Part shown: positions 1-6,129 of the stretch, piece by piece
How positions within the stretch are numbered: position 1 is the stretch's first letter
Layout: each line of letters opens with the position of its first letter
NCBI GenBank assembly: GCA_003640335.1
Contig: RBKG01000020.1
Coordinates: 1 to 6,129 of the forward strand
Reading direction: 5' to 3'
Origin: Porphyromonas sp.
GTDB lineage: Bacteria > Bacteroidota > Bacteroidia > Bacteroidales > Porphyromonadaceae
Length of the DNA stretch: 6,129 nt
Made by a program: the position numbers and the translations under genes
Notes under the pieces: generated by a model
Told to the model about the DNA's origin: nothing
The model's input: the letters and a program-made list of their open reading frames with translations, nothing else
The model's database searches: none

Positions 1-1127
1 AGCACATTCTCATAAATAGTCCTTAACTCACGCATAATATGCTTAGGCGTAAAACGCTTGGCATAATGCTTACCCTCACGAACCATCTCGTCCGCCAAAC
101 TATCATTACCAAGTATGCGCTCCATCATATCAGCAAGCTCTTCGGCATCGTGAGGCGATGTGTACAGACTATGCGGACCGCCAGCCTCTTCTAAGCAACT
201 ACCCGTAGCACCTATAACAGGCACACCCACATTAAGCGCCTCTATAATAGGAATACCAAAGCCTTCAAAATGTGAAGGATAAACAAAGAGTTCGGCTCCG
301 ATATAAAAGCCCGGCAAATGCTCTGTGGGGATATTATGCATCAAGCGAACACGCTTATCTACCCCAAGACGACGTGCAAGTGCCATCACATGGTCACAAT
401 AAGGCGTACGCCTACCGACAGCCACCAAGCAAATATCCTTATCCTTAAGTTGGGCTAATGCTGTTACGGCAAGAGCCAAGTTCTTGCGCTCCTCTATGCT
501 ACCTACAAAGAGCATATAACGCTGAGGTAACTGATAGTGACCACGAGCAAAAGCACCCTGCTCAGGTTTAACATGTGAGAAAATAGGCGAACAACCCTGA
601 TAAACCACGGACACACGTTCAGGCTCTACATCGAAAATCTCAATAACATCCTGCTTAGTATATTCGCTAACGGCTATTACATGGTCTGCATGTCTTGCCG
701 ATGCACCATACTTGCGTGTGTACATCCAGCGGTCAGCCCATTTATAAAACTCAGGATAGCGAATGAAGGCCAAGTCGTGCATCGTCAGCACTGTCCCTAT
801 GCTCTTATCATTATATAAGCCTAGGGGAAGTTCATTGCTTAGACCATGATAAATATCGACTTCCTCGCTCTTGAGCATGGACTTAACGCCCCAGTTGCGC
901 CAATAAGAGCCTAGCAACTGCCCCACTGCTGTTTCCGGAGTATGCAGGCTAACACCTCTATAATGCAGTAAGTCTTCGTATAGCCTAGGGTTTCCCTGAC
1001 TAGGCGAACAAAGCATATAATTATTTTCAGGATAATACTCTGCTAGCGTTCGCACAATAAAGCGACTATAATTACCTAGCCCTGTAGCATTGTTGGTAAT
1101 ACGCTTAGCATCAAAAGCTATATTCAT
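1..1127 (-). CDS. GT4-type glycosyltransferase (3' end cut by window edge)
   Basis: Predicted retaining glycosyltransferase of the GT4 / glycosyl-transferases group 1 type (GT-B fold), which would move a sugar from a nucleotide-sugar to a polysaccharide or glycolipid acceptor at the cytoplasmic face of the inner membrane. Translating the minus strand from the ATG at 1127-1125 gives 375 codons without a stop. The N-terminal acceptor half starts MNIAFDAKRI, followed by a glycine-rich loop (ATGLGNYSR, residues 14-22). Further on come a MHDLAF motif and an AVSEYTKQD stretch. The donor half starts near FVGSIEERKN (residues 207-216, Arg214/Lys215 in the usual donor-phosphate position). The diagnostic EX7E motif is E288 and E296 in FEGFGIPIIEA. 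The last visible codons, after the final helix (AKRFTPKHIMREL), fit the usual C-terminus, so only a few residues are probably missing. Donor and acceptor cannot be told from sequence. It lies 60 bp downstream of the ComEA-like gene and may have its own promoter. Confidence 0.93.
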   Translation of the reverse strand, partial: MNIAFDAKRITNNATGLGNYSRFIVRTLAEYYPENNYMLCSPSQGNPRLYEDLLHYRGVSLHTPETAVGQLLGSYWRNWGVKSMLKSEEVDIYHGLSNELPLGLYNDKSIGTVLTMHDLAFIRYPEFYKWADRWMYTRKYGASARHADHVIAVSEYTKQDVIEIFDVEPERVSVVYQGCSPIFSHVKPEQGAFARGHYQLPQRYMLFVGSIEERKNLALAVTALAQLKDKDICLVAVGRRTPYCDHVMALARRLGVDKRVRLMHNIPTEHLPGFYIGAELFVYPSHFEGFGIPIIEALNVGVPVIGATGSCLEEAGGPHSLYTSPHDAEELADMMERILGNDSLADEMVREGKHYAKRFTPKHIMRELRTIYENV

Positions 1128-1187
1128 TGAAATATAATAGTAATCCGTTTAATGTAAAGGCAGTAGTTAATACCCAATACCCACCTA
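1128..1187 (-). other. 60-bp intergenic gap upstream of the glycosyltransferase, with a 7-bp tandem repeat
   Basis: This is the longest internal gap of the cluster, so the most likely place for an internal promoter. It contains a perfect tandem 7-mer, GGGTATT twice on the minus strand (1182-1169). A TTG (1177-1175) lies 18 nt upstream of TACATTAA (1156-1149), which is a poor match to the Bacteroidota promoter pattern (TTTG, then TAnnTTTG). No hairpin followed by a T-run is visible, so there is no obvious terminator for the upstream gene. The promoter reading is inference only. Confidence 0.3.
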
Positions 1188-1823
1188 TTATCTTGACTTG
1201 CTCTCTATGAAGTAATGACTCAAGCGCACACTATCATCTCTCGTAAAGCTAGAGTCTCGCATCAGCTGAGCCCACGAGGATATGTGTCCATGCCGATAGA
1301 GGAGTTTCGCCATAGCTTTGCGTTGCGCCCAAGATAAATACAAGTGCTCAGGCAGTTCCTCTGGCTTGAGTGAGTCTAGTAAATAACGTCTCGGCGGAGT
1401 CTTAATCACAAACCAACCTTTTAAGGCAAGAAACTTATCCTCGTCCATGCCATAAACCTCTTGTAGTTGCAAAGGCGTATAGAAGCCTCCGAGCTTCTGA
1501 CGAAGAGCAAGTATGCGATGAGCAAAGGCAGGTCCAATGCCGGGTACCTTAATTAAGGTTAAAGAGTCAGCTTTATTGAGGTCTAATTGAACTAAACGAG
1601 TGAACTTGTTGCTGGACTTGTGGCGCAACCTCTCAGGAGGACCGACATAATCTTTTGAGCGATGCAGACTATCATGACTAACATGAGTTTGCTTGCTCTC
1701 CTCCGTAGAGACGCCATGACTACCCCAAGCATAGAGCGCAAGGGCAGTACTCACTAAGCACAGTAGAATCGCTATAACGATGCGTTCAGCACGACCAATA
1801 TAAAAATGACTCTCAATGCCCAT
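1188..1823 (-). CDS. ComEA-like helix-hairpin-helix DNA-binding protein, membrane anchored
   Basis: Likely a membrane-tethered DNA-binding protein of the ComEA type; in competent bacteria ComEA binds incoming double-stranded DNA outside the inner membrane. Numbered from the ATG (211 aa), residues 15-33 form one hydrophobic segment after an Arg-rich start, giving an uncleaved anchor with the rest in the periplasm. A polar linker (about 34-78) follows. Residues 80-140 are a clear HhH unit: DLNKAD at 81-86, then the hairpin VPGIGP at 93-98, then a second helix pair ending in LKGWFVI. Residues 159-206 (through GHISSWAQL) look like a second, degenerate HhH repeat lacking the GIG hairpin. Start choice: an in-frame TTG at 1829 would add two residues and shorten the gap after the LolD gene from 14 to 8 bp. 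I chose ATG at 1823 because neither start has a Shine-Dalgarno sequence and ATG is commoner. Other HhH roles in DNA repair are possible, but the membrane anchor favours DNA uptake. Confidence 0.85.
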   Translation of the reverse strand: MGIESHFYIGRAERIVIAILLCLVSTALALYAWGSHGVSTEESKQTHVSHDSLHRSKDYVGPPERLRHKSSNKFTRLVQLDLNKADSLTLIKVPGIGPAFAHRILALRQKLGGFYTPLQLQEVYGMDEDKFLALKGWFVIKTPPRRYLLDSLKPEELPEHLYLSWAQRKAMAKLLYRHGHISSWAQLMRDSSFTRDDSVRLSHYFIESKSR

Positions 1824-1837
1824 GGACAAGGAACTAA

Positions 1838-2527
1838 TTAGCGTTCGGGATTGGGGTTAATCCAAATGCGCTCGACTAAACCATCTTTAAGCTCAATCAT
1901 GCGGTCGGCACGCTCAGCCAGAGAGACATCGTGCGTTACAAGCACAAAGGTTTGCCCTAGTTCGCGCCTTAACTTAAAGAATAGCGCATGTAGTTCTTCT
2001 TTATTGAGCGAGTCCAAACTTCCCGAGGGTTCATCAGCAAAGACAACTCTAGGCTTATTCATCAGCGCACGTGCCATAGCCACACGCTGACATTCGCCAC
2101 CCGAGAGTTCGCTGGGCAAATGTCCTAGTCTATGCTCTAAGCCAAGTAAGTGTAGGAGTTCGGTAGCTCGCTCTTTCGCCTCCTTGCTCTTGCCCCCTAG
2201 AATAAGGGCAGGCATACACACATTCTCTAAGGCTGTAAACTCAGGCAGAAGCTGATGATTTTGGAAGACGAAGCCTATTGACTTATTGCGGAGAGCTGCG
2301 GTATCTCGCTCTCGAAGGGACGAAACATCTGTGCCATCGATATAGAGCTTTCCCGAGTCGGCTACATCTAGAGTCCCTAGTATCTGAAGGAGTGTAGTCT
2401 TACCAGCACCACTAGCACCCACGATAGAGACAATCTCTCCTTCTTCGATAGCCACATCTATCCCTTTGAGGATAGACAGACCATCATAACTCTTATGAAT
2501 GTCTATCGCCTTGATAATCTCACTCAT
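1838..2527 (-). CDS. lolD: LolD-type ABC transporter ATP-binding protein
   Basis: ATPase subunit of a MacB/LolCDE-class transporter. LolD drives release of outer-membrane lipoproteins from the inner membrane to the periplasmic carrier LolA, and acts on the cytoplasmic face bound to LolC/LolE-type permeases. All nucleotide-binding motifs are intact in the 229 aa: Walker A G37-ASGAGKT-T45, Q-loop Q89, signature LSGGE at 141-145, Walker B VVFADE at 161-166 (Asp165, catalytic Glu166), D-loop SLD at 170-172 and switch His199. The stretch after the Q-loop, [13 protein letters not shown] (91-103), is the characteristic LolD segment and separates it from FtsE and most MacB proteins. The length is normal for the family. 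It begins 8 bp after the regulator gene (ATG at 2527) and ends 8-14 bp before the ComEA-like gene, so it is almost certainly cotranscribed with both. No permease gene is nearby, so the LolC/E partner must be encoded elsewhere. A different MacB-class substrate cannot be excluded. Confidence 0.93.
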   Translation of the reverse strand: MSEIIKAIDIHKSYDGLSILKGIDVAIEEGEIVSIVGASGAGKTTLLQILGTLDVADSGKLYIDGTDVSSLRERDTAALRNKSIGFVFQNHQLLPEFTALENVCMPALILGGKSKEAKERATELLHLLGLEHRLGHLPSELSGGECQRVAMARALMNKPRVVFADEPSGSLDSLNKEELHALFFKLRRELGQTFVLVTHDVSLAERADRMIELKDGLVERIWINPNPER

Positions 2528-2535
2528 TGCCTAGC

Positions 2536-3147
2536 CTACTTAGCATCTTTAGATAAGACATTGATATCTCTAGGGTCTATCAACTTATTCATAATCGCAT
2601 ACACAGCCAAGGCACCAGCACTATGAATTTGGAGTTTCTTACCTATGTTTCGTCTGTGCGTTATAACCGTATGAGTAGATAGGAATAAATGCTCGGCAAT
2701 ACGCTTATTGGTCATACCCTTAACAACGCAAATGACAATCTCACGCTCGCGTGCCGTCAAGTCTTGGCTTTCGCCATGCGCCTTATCATCATGCTCAATA
2801 AGTTTATCAAATAGCTCTGCTATGCGTTGCATATTATCAGTTATGCGCAGCACGCCATCATAAGCCTTGAGCAGGTCATCATCAATAGTACCGTAGTTTA
2901 TCGCAATCAGTTTGGCATCTGTCGTCTGTGGCAGGAGCGCACGAGGGTGCAGACCACACAGCACGGGGTTAAGCATAAACACATCGGCAGGAGACATCGC
3001 AAGCATCTCCTCCCAATCACGCTTGCCGTCTTCCGCCAAACAAGCTATTTGCACCTTATAACGGGGCAACTTCTTCAGCTGATTTTCTAGCCCCAAACGT
3101 ATTATTGGGCTAGGGTCAGCTATTACTATGCGAATAGGAGTTGTCAT
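2536..3147 (-). CDS. Orphan LuxR/NarL-type transcription regulator with degenerate receiver
   Basis: Cytoplasmic DNA-binding regulator of 203 aa. Residues 4-115 look like a response-regulator receiver in length and pattern (IRIVIAD start, GL helix at 19-20). The phosphorylation site is gone: the second acidic-pocket residue is Pro12 after Asp11, the phospho-acceptor Asp is Asn60 (VFMLNP), and the switch Thr and Lys positions appear to be Asn84 and about Ile102. Residues 130-186 are a standard LuxR helix-turn-helix: LTAREREI, then KGMTNKRIAEHLFLSTHTV, then a recognition helix with HRRNIGKKL. It therefore probably binds DNA but is not controlled by ordinary phosphotransfer; no histidine kinase gene is in the window. 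It starts 42 bp after the hemerythrin gene and ends 8 bp before lolD. From memory, and unverified, it recalls the orphan LuxR regulator CdhR of Porphyromonas gingivalis, linked to hemin and community behaviour. The DNA-binding call is firm; its signal is unknown. Confidence 0.88.
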   Translation of the reverse strand: MTTPIRIVIADPSPIIRLGLENQLKKLPRYKVQIACLAEDGKRDWEEMLAMSPADVFMLNPVLCGLHPRALLPQTTDAKLIAINYGTIDDDLLKAYDGVLRITDNMQRIAELFDKLIEHDDKAHGESQDLTAREREIVICVVKGMTNKRIAEHLFLSTHTVITHRRNIGKKLQIHSAGALAVYAIMNKLIDPRDINVLSKDAK

Positions 3148-3160
3148 ATATAATCCATTG

Positions 3161-3177
3161 GCTCTAAGTTATAGAGC
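3161..3177. repeat. 6-bp inverted repeat just upstream of the regulator start
   Basis: GCTCTA (3161-3166) and TAGAGC (3172-3177) are perfect inverted copies separated by 5 bases, in the 42-bp gap between the hemerythrin and regulator genes. The nearest base of the repeat is 13 bp upstream of the regulator ATG. A TAACTTAG sequence (3171-3164, minus strand), close to the Bacteroidota -7 pattern TAnnTTTG, lies inside it. It could be an operator half-site pair or a short RNA hairpin. No T-run follows, so it is not a standard terminator. Function is inferred. Confidence 0.4.
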
Positions 3178-3189
3178 AAGTACTTCTTC

Positions 3190-3906
3190 TTAACGTTGCT
3201 CAAGCAACTGAATATAAGGAACGAAGACATTGTCTTCAATCAAATTGTGAGCAGCAAGCTCGTACTCACTAGAGAATATCTCATTGAGTACATTCGTAAG
3301 TTCATAACTACCCGAAGACGAGAAATAACGAATAAGCAGGTTCTTAAGTTCCGTTATTTTAAGCTCCACTTGGTCATGCTTCTTGGCAAATACGTTGATG
3401 CTGTAGTTCGGGTCTTTAATGCCCGAAGCCAAGTTCTTAGCATAGGGGAATACCGTCTTATCTTCGTAGTTCATGTGCTTACGCACTTCCTCTACATACT
3501 CATCGAAGAAGCGACGTATTACCGCAGCCAATTCAGGAGGACAGTTTGAGATGGCACTAAGAAGTCTGTGTCTTAGTTCAGGCAATCTGTAATCCAAGAA
3601 ATAGGAATGCGAATTAGTTAAATATGTAATTAGACTATCCAACTTGACTAGTTCCAGCTGAGCGTGGCTAGGCGCATCATAGTGCCCAACAGACAGATTA
3701 AGAATTAGGAGCAAAGTATGCTCATCTACGTGATAGTCTCTGCAACACTGAGCAATCGTTCTATCCCCAAAGCCTAGGGGGATACCATAACGCGTCGTAA
3801 TGAGCAAGAGCTGATAGTTCTCACACACGAGGTCACCGAGGCGTGCCGAGGACGTTATGAGGGGTGTATTAATATTAGCTCCGAAAGTATGGAGGTTTAC
3901 CGACAT
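3190..3906 (-). CDS. RIC/YtfE-like di-iron hemerythrin-domain protein
   Basis: Predicted cytoplasmic di-iron protein, 238 aa, with the two-part layout of RIC proteins (YtfE, ScdA), which are tied to repair of iron centres after nitric oxide or oxidative damage. Residues 21-72 resemble the short N-terminal ScdA domain (LGDLVCEN, then RYGIPLGFGDRTI, then CRDYHVDEHTLL). Residues 96-236 are a four-helix hemerythrin bundle. All six ligands seen in YtfE have counterparts with nearly the same spacing: His100 (NSHSYF), His144 and Glu148 (RKHMNYED), His177 (KKHDQVE), His220 and Glu224 (HNLIEDNVFVP). The Cys-Cys pair of the YtfE N-terminal domain is replaced by Leu-Gly (44-45); a different Cys pair sits at 54-55. 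It starts 39 bp after the peptidase stop and is followed at 42 bp by the LuxR-type regulator, which suggests linked function. Oxygen or NO sensing, iron storage and iron-sulfur repair all remain possible. Confidence 0.9.
   Translation of the reverse strand: MSVNLHTFGANINTPLITSSARLGDLVCENYQLLLITTRYGIPLGFGDRTIAQCCRDYHVDEHTLLLILNLSVGHYDAPSHAQLELVKLDSLITYLTNSHSYFLDYRLPELRHRLLSAISNCPPELAAVIRRFFDEYVEEVRKHMNYEDKTVFPYAKNLASGIKDPNYSINVFAKKHDQVELKITELKNLLIRYFSSSGSYELTNVLNEIFSSEYELAAHNLIEDNVFVPYIQLLEQR
3195..3208. repeat. Small inverted repeat over the hemerythrin gene 3' end
   Basis: GTTGC (3195-3199) and GCAAC (3204-3208) are perfect inverted copies around a 4-base loop. They overlap the last codons (Leu-Leu-Glu-Gln-Arg) of the hemerythrin gene. 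With the repeat at 3161-3177 it gives two possible RNA hairpins within about 48 bases. An A/G-rich, not T-rich, stretch follows on the transcribed strand, so simple termination is unlikely. Because it is short and overlaps coding sequence, it may be chance. Confidence 0.25.
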
Positions 3907-3933
3907 AATATATTGAATGTTTGAGATTTCCGA

Positions 3934-3957
3934 TAAAGTTACGAATTAGTCTGCAAA
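3934..3957 (-). promoter_or_regulatory. Possible promoter for the hemerythrin gene
   Basis: On the minus strand TTTG (3957-3954) is followed after 12 nt by TAACTTTA (3941-3934), which matches seven of eight positions of the Bacteroidota -7 pattern TAnnTTTG. It lies 27 nt upstream of the hemerythrin ATG, overlapping the end of the peptidase gene. The 12-nt spacing is shorter than the usual gap of around 19 nt, so this is a weak call. Confidence 0.28.
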
Positions 3958-6054
3958 CGTTATTTCTTGAAGCAGACGAGGACAACGACCATATTCCTCT
4001 ATTATCATCATGATATAGCGAATATCGCAGATGATGCTACGCTGATAGTCGGGCAGATACTGAATATCACCGCCGACACCTTCCCAGTTGCGGTCGAAGT
4101 TAATACCTATAAGTTCGCCCTTAGCATTGAGGACGGGGCTACCAGAGTTTCCGCCAGTCGTGTGGGTCGTCGCTGCCATATTAACAGGCATTACCCAGCC
4201 CGTAGGCGTCTGAATAGCCCAACGCTTATTCTGTCCATAGCTCTGCGTCTTATAGATTTCAGTTAGTCGCTTAGGCACAGCAAACTCCCAAGAGGTGCTG
4301 TCAGCCTTCTGCATAACACCCTCTAGAGTAGTACGGAAGTCATAAGAAACACCATCGCGAGGCTTGTATCCCTGCACTTGTCCGTAAGTAAAGCGTAGCG
4401 TTGAGTTGGCATCTGGCCACAGATTTTCTGCGCCCTTATACTTGAGCAATCCTCCTACATAAGTACGTCTTGCGAGCTCAATAGGATTATCATACTTACT
4501 CAAAGCTTGTCTAAGCGCGTAACCCTCCTCCGCAAGCATCTTAACGAAGCGGAGAAGCGTACTATCTGCTTGATTCATAGTGAGCGTACCCTTCGCTAGC
4601 TGTGCTGCAGACTCCTGCTTCATCATACGGCTAGTAAAAAGCATATCCACGAGAGCATCTACAGAGCCAAAGTCTGCAAGTAGTTTATTCAATTCTGCTG
4701 GGCGTTCGTCTTCTTTTATTTGCTTAACATATTCAGTAAGAACAGCCTTAGAGACCTTTTTATCGACTTCTGCATTATAGTCTTTAAGGAAATCTTTAAG
4801 CCCTTCTTGATTTGAAGAATTCATTACAGAGATTAGTGTAATAAACTCTAAGCTAGTAGCTAAGCCCTCATTCAGATACCACTGCCTACGGCGCAGGCTT
4901 GCACGCTCATGAATAGCCGAACGTATCTGCTGTAAGGCCTGCTCATAGATAGCCTTATCCTTGGCATTAGCTTCTTGAAGCAAAGACTCCATTTGCTGAC
5001 GCTTAGCACCAGCCAAGTCACGCACCTCAATACCCCAGTTAGCACCAATAGCACGCTTATAACCATTCTGACTATAAGCATACTTAGCCGCATACTGAAT
5101 ATTTACCTTAGGGTCTGCCTGCATTTCTTTGAGCATCACTTCTTGACGAATACCGCGCATACGTATGCGAATATCATTGTCAATCGTCTTCCACTCCTCA
5201 ACCTCTTCGGGGATAAAGAAGCGGTTAGTACGTCCGGGGAAGCCCATAATCATAGCATAATCGCCTTGCTCTACGCCCTTAGTCGAGATATTAAACCAGC
5301 GTTTAGGTTTGAGAGGCTTATTGCTCGCTGAGTATGGCGCAGGATTACCAGCAGCATCAGCATAGATACGGAAAATAGAGAAATCACCCGTATGACGAGG
5401 ATAAACCCAGTTGTCTGTATCGGCACCGAACTTGCCAATGGCACTAGGAGGCGCACCCACGAAACGAATATCGCTATACACCTTCTTCGTGAACATCAGG
5501 TAGCGATTGCCATTATAGAAAGGCTTAATCTCCACCTCCACACCTTGGGGCAGAGGCTTGCCTACTTTCTTCTGTGCTAGCGTTGCGAGATAACTAGCTG
5601 ATAAGTAAGCCATTTCATGCTTATTCTTATCACGAGCAAGAGCCTTCTGCACGTAGTCTGTCACATCTTCAATAGCATCAATAAATGTAACAGTCAGTCC
5701 CTTTGCGGGCAATTCTTCTTGCTCACTTTGCGCCCAGTAACCATGCTCAAGGTAATTAGCCTCAACACTACTTAGCGACTGAATAGCATCATAACCACAG
5801 TGATGATTGGTCAGAACTAAGCCCTGACTACTAATCACTTCACCCGTACATCCGCCTCCAAAAATCACCACAGCATCTTTGAGCGATGTACCATTAGGGT
5901 TATAGATATCGTAGTCTTTCATTTTAAGACCTCGTTTCTGCATATTGGCATACTGCTTGGCTAATTGTTGCATCAGCCACATACCCTCATCTGCAGACGC
6001 TCTAAAAGCGAGACCTAAGAGCACTAAGGTCGCAAAAACACTTCTTATCTTCAT
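3946..6054 (-). CDS. dpp11: Family S46 dipeptidyl-peptidase, DPP11-like (Asp/Glu-specific)
   Basis: Periplasmic serine exopeptidase that cuts dipeptides from peptide N-termini, feeding amino-acid fermentation in asaccharolytic Bacteroidota. The 702 aa match the family length (about 700-720). Residues 1-21 are a signal peptide with an ASA cleavage site before Asp22. The catalytic triad is His85 (TNHHCGY), Asp224 (RHTGDFS) and Ser637 (GGNSGSP); Cys69 and Cys86 are the conserved disulfide pair. Asn215, Trp216, Arg220, Asn330 and Asp654 match residues known in the family to hold the peptide N-terminus. Subtype: Phe653 and Arg655 lie 16 and 18 residues after the catalytic Ser, like Phe671 and Arg673 after Ser655 in P. 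gingivalis DPP11, where Arg673 selects acidic P1 residues. DPP7 has Gly at that position. The helical domain typical of the family spans roughly 280-540. There is no C-terminal sorting domain, so it is not a type IX secretion substrate. It is first in the cluster as seen here. Confidence 0.95.
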   Translation of the reverse strand: MKIRSVFATLVLLGLAFRASADEGMWLMQQLAKQYANMQKRGLKMKDYDIYNPNGTSLKDAVVIFGGGCTGEVISSQGLVLTNHHCGYDAIQSLSSVEANYLEHGYWAQSEQEELPAKGLTVTFIDAIEDVTDYVQKALARDKNKHEMAYLSASYLATLAQKKVGKPLPQGVEVEIKPFYNGNRYLMFTKKVYSDIRFVGAPPSAIGKFGADTDNWVYPRHTGDFSIFRIYADAAGNPAPYSASNKPLKPKRWFNISTKGVEQGDYAMIMGFPGRTNRFFIPEEVEEWKTIDNDIRIRMRGIRQEVMLKEMQADPKVNIQYAAKYAYSQNGYKRAIGANWGIEVRDLAGAKRQQMESLLQEANAKDKAIYEQALQQIRSAIHERASLRRRQWYLNEGLATSLEFITLISVMNSSNQEGLKDFLKDYNAEVDKKVSKAVLTEYVKQIKEDERPAELNKLLADFGSVDALVDMLFTSRMMKQESAAQLAKGTLTMNQADSTLLRFVKMLAEEGYALRQALSKYDNPIELARRTYVGGLLKYKGAENLWPDANSTLRFTYGQVQGYKPRDGVSYDFRTTLEGVMQKADSTSWEFAVPKRLTEIYKTQSYGQNKRWAIQTPTGWVMPVNMAATTHTTGGNSGSPVLNAKGELIGINFDRNWEGVGGDIQYLPDYQRSIICDIRYIMMIIEEYGRCPRLLQEITFAD

Positions 6055-6129
6055 TGTATTATTTTATTTTTATGGTATAAAGATACATAACTATTCCCAA
6101 CTGAAGGCTCTCCGCCATGCTTAGCCCCC
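6055..6129 (-). promoter_or_regulatory. Upstream region and possible promoter of the S46 peptidase gene
   Basis: No gene is recognisable in these 75 bases. The 30 bases next to the ATG are very A/T-rich. On the minus strand TATCTTTA (6085-6078) matches seven of eight positions of the Bacteroidota -7 pattern TAnnTTTG and lies 23 nt before the ATG; a TTG (6100-6098) sits 12 nt further upstream. There is no clear Shine-Dalgarno sequence, as is usual in this phylum. A start about 15-20 nt before the ATG would be expected if this promoter is real. Confidence 0.35.

Noticed and set aside
1..1127. Possible frameshift or truncation of the glycosyltransferase
   Set aside because: The frame is open from the ATG to the window edge with N- and C-terminal family motifs in order; the missing stop is due to the window boundary.
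1129..1136. TATATTTC on the minus strand as a -7 element for the glycosyltransferase gene
   Set aside because: It is one base from the ATG, too close for a normal transcript start.
1851..2090. Plus-strand open frame opposite the LolD gene
   Set aside because: Low-complexity Ser/Arg-rich translation with no recognisable motif, lying entirely antisense to a gene with all ABC motifs intact.
2827..3549. Plus-strand open frames (2827-3090, 3196-3549) opposite the regulator and hemerythrin genes
   Set aside because: Shadow frames of real genes; their translations show no family features.
3967..5580. Several short open frames on both strands inside the S46 peptidase gene
   Set aside because: The peptidase frame is continuous and carries catalytic residues across this region; the others show no domain.
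1..6129. Apparent abundance of the tetranucleotide CTAG
   Set aside because: By hand I count about 29 copies, close to what base composition alone would give; it is simply not avoided here as in enterics.
1..6129. Mobile element, CRISPR array, tRNA or rRNA
   Set aside because: No transposase, terminal repeats, spaced repeats or RNA-gene signatures were seen; gene spacing leaves little room.

Overview
The window is a tightly packed block of six protein genes, all on the minus strand, so the story runs from the right end (about 6054) to the left end (1). Protein types and gene style point to the phylum Bacteroidota, most likely a Porphyromonas-like or related anaerobe. It carries a secreted family S46 dipeptidyl-peptidase typical of asaccharolytic peptide users, a Bacteroidota-type LolD and a ComEA-like helix-hairpin-helix protein. 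It also has a hemerythrin gene next to an orphan LuxR-type regulator, and its start codons lack clear Shine-Dalgarno sequences. No RNA genes, mobile elements, CRISPR arrays or attachment sites were seen.

In order of transcription the genes are: (1) a periplasmic S46 dipeptidyl-peptidase, 6054-3946, whose specificity residue (Arg655) fits the DPP11 (Asp/Glu-specific) subgroup; (2) a RIC/YtfE-like di-iron hemerythrin protein, 3906-3190, with all six expected metal ligands; (3) an orphan LuxR-type regulator, 3147-2536, whose receiver domain has lost its phospho-acceptor Asp; (4) a LolD-type ABC ATPase, 2527-1838; (5) a membrane-anchored ComEA-like DNA-binding protein, 1823-1188; (6) a GT4-fold glycosyltransferase, 1127 to beyond the left edge, visible for 375 codons and probably almost complete.

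Gaps are 39, 42, 8, 14 (or 8 with an alternative TTG start) and 60 bp, so genes 3-5 look like one transcript and genes 2-5 may be. Weak promoter-like motifs sit before genes 1 and 2. Two small inverted repeats lie at the junction of the hemerythrin and regulator genes.

The most interesting element is the hemerythrin plus degenerate-receiver regulator pair. It looks like a gas, redox or iron-responsive module that does not use ordinary histidine-kinase phosphotransfer, and it is placed directly upstream of lipoprotein-trafficking and DNA-uptake genes. The remaining genes are ordinary members of known families.
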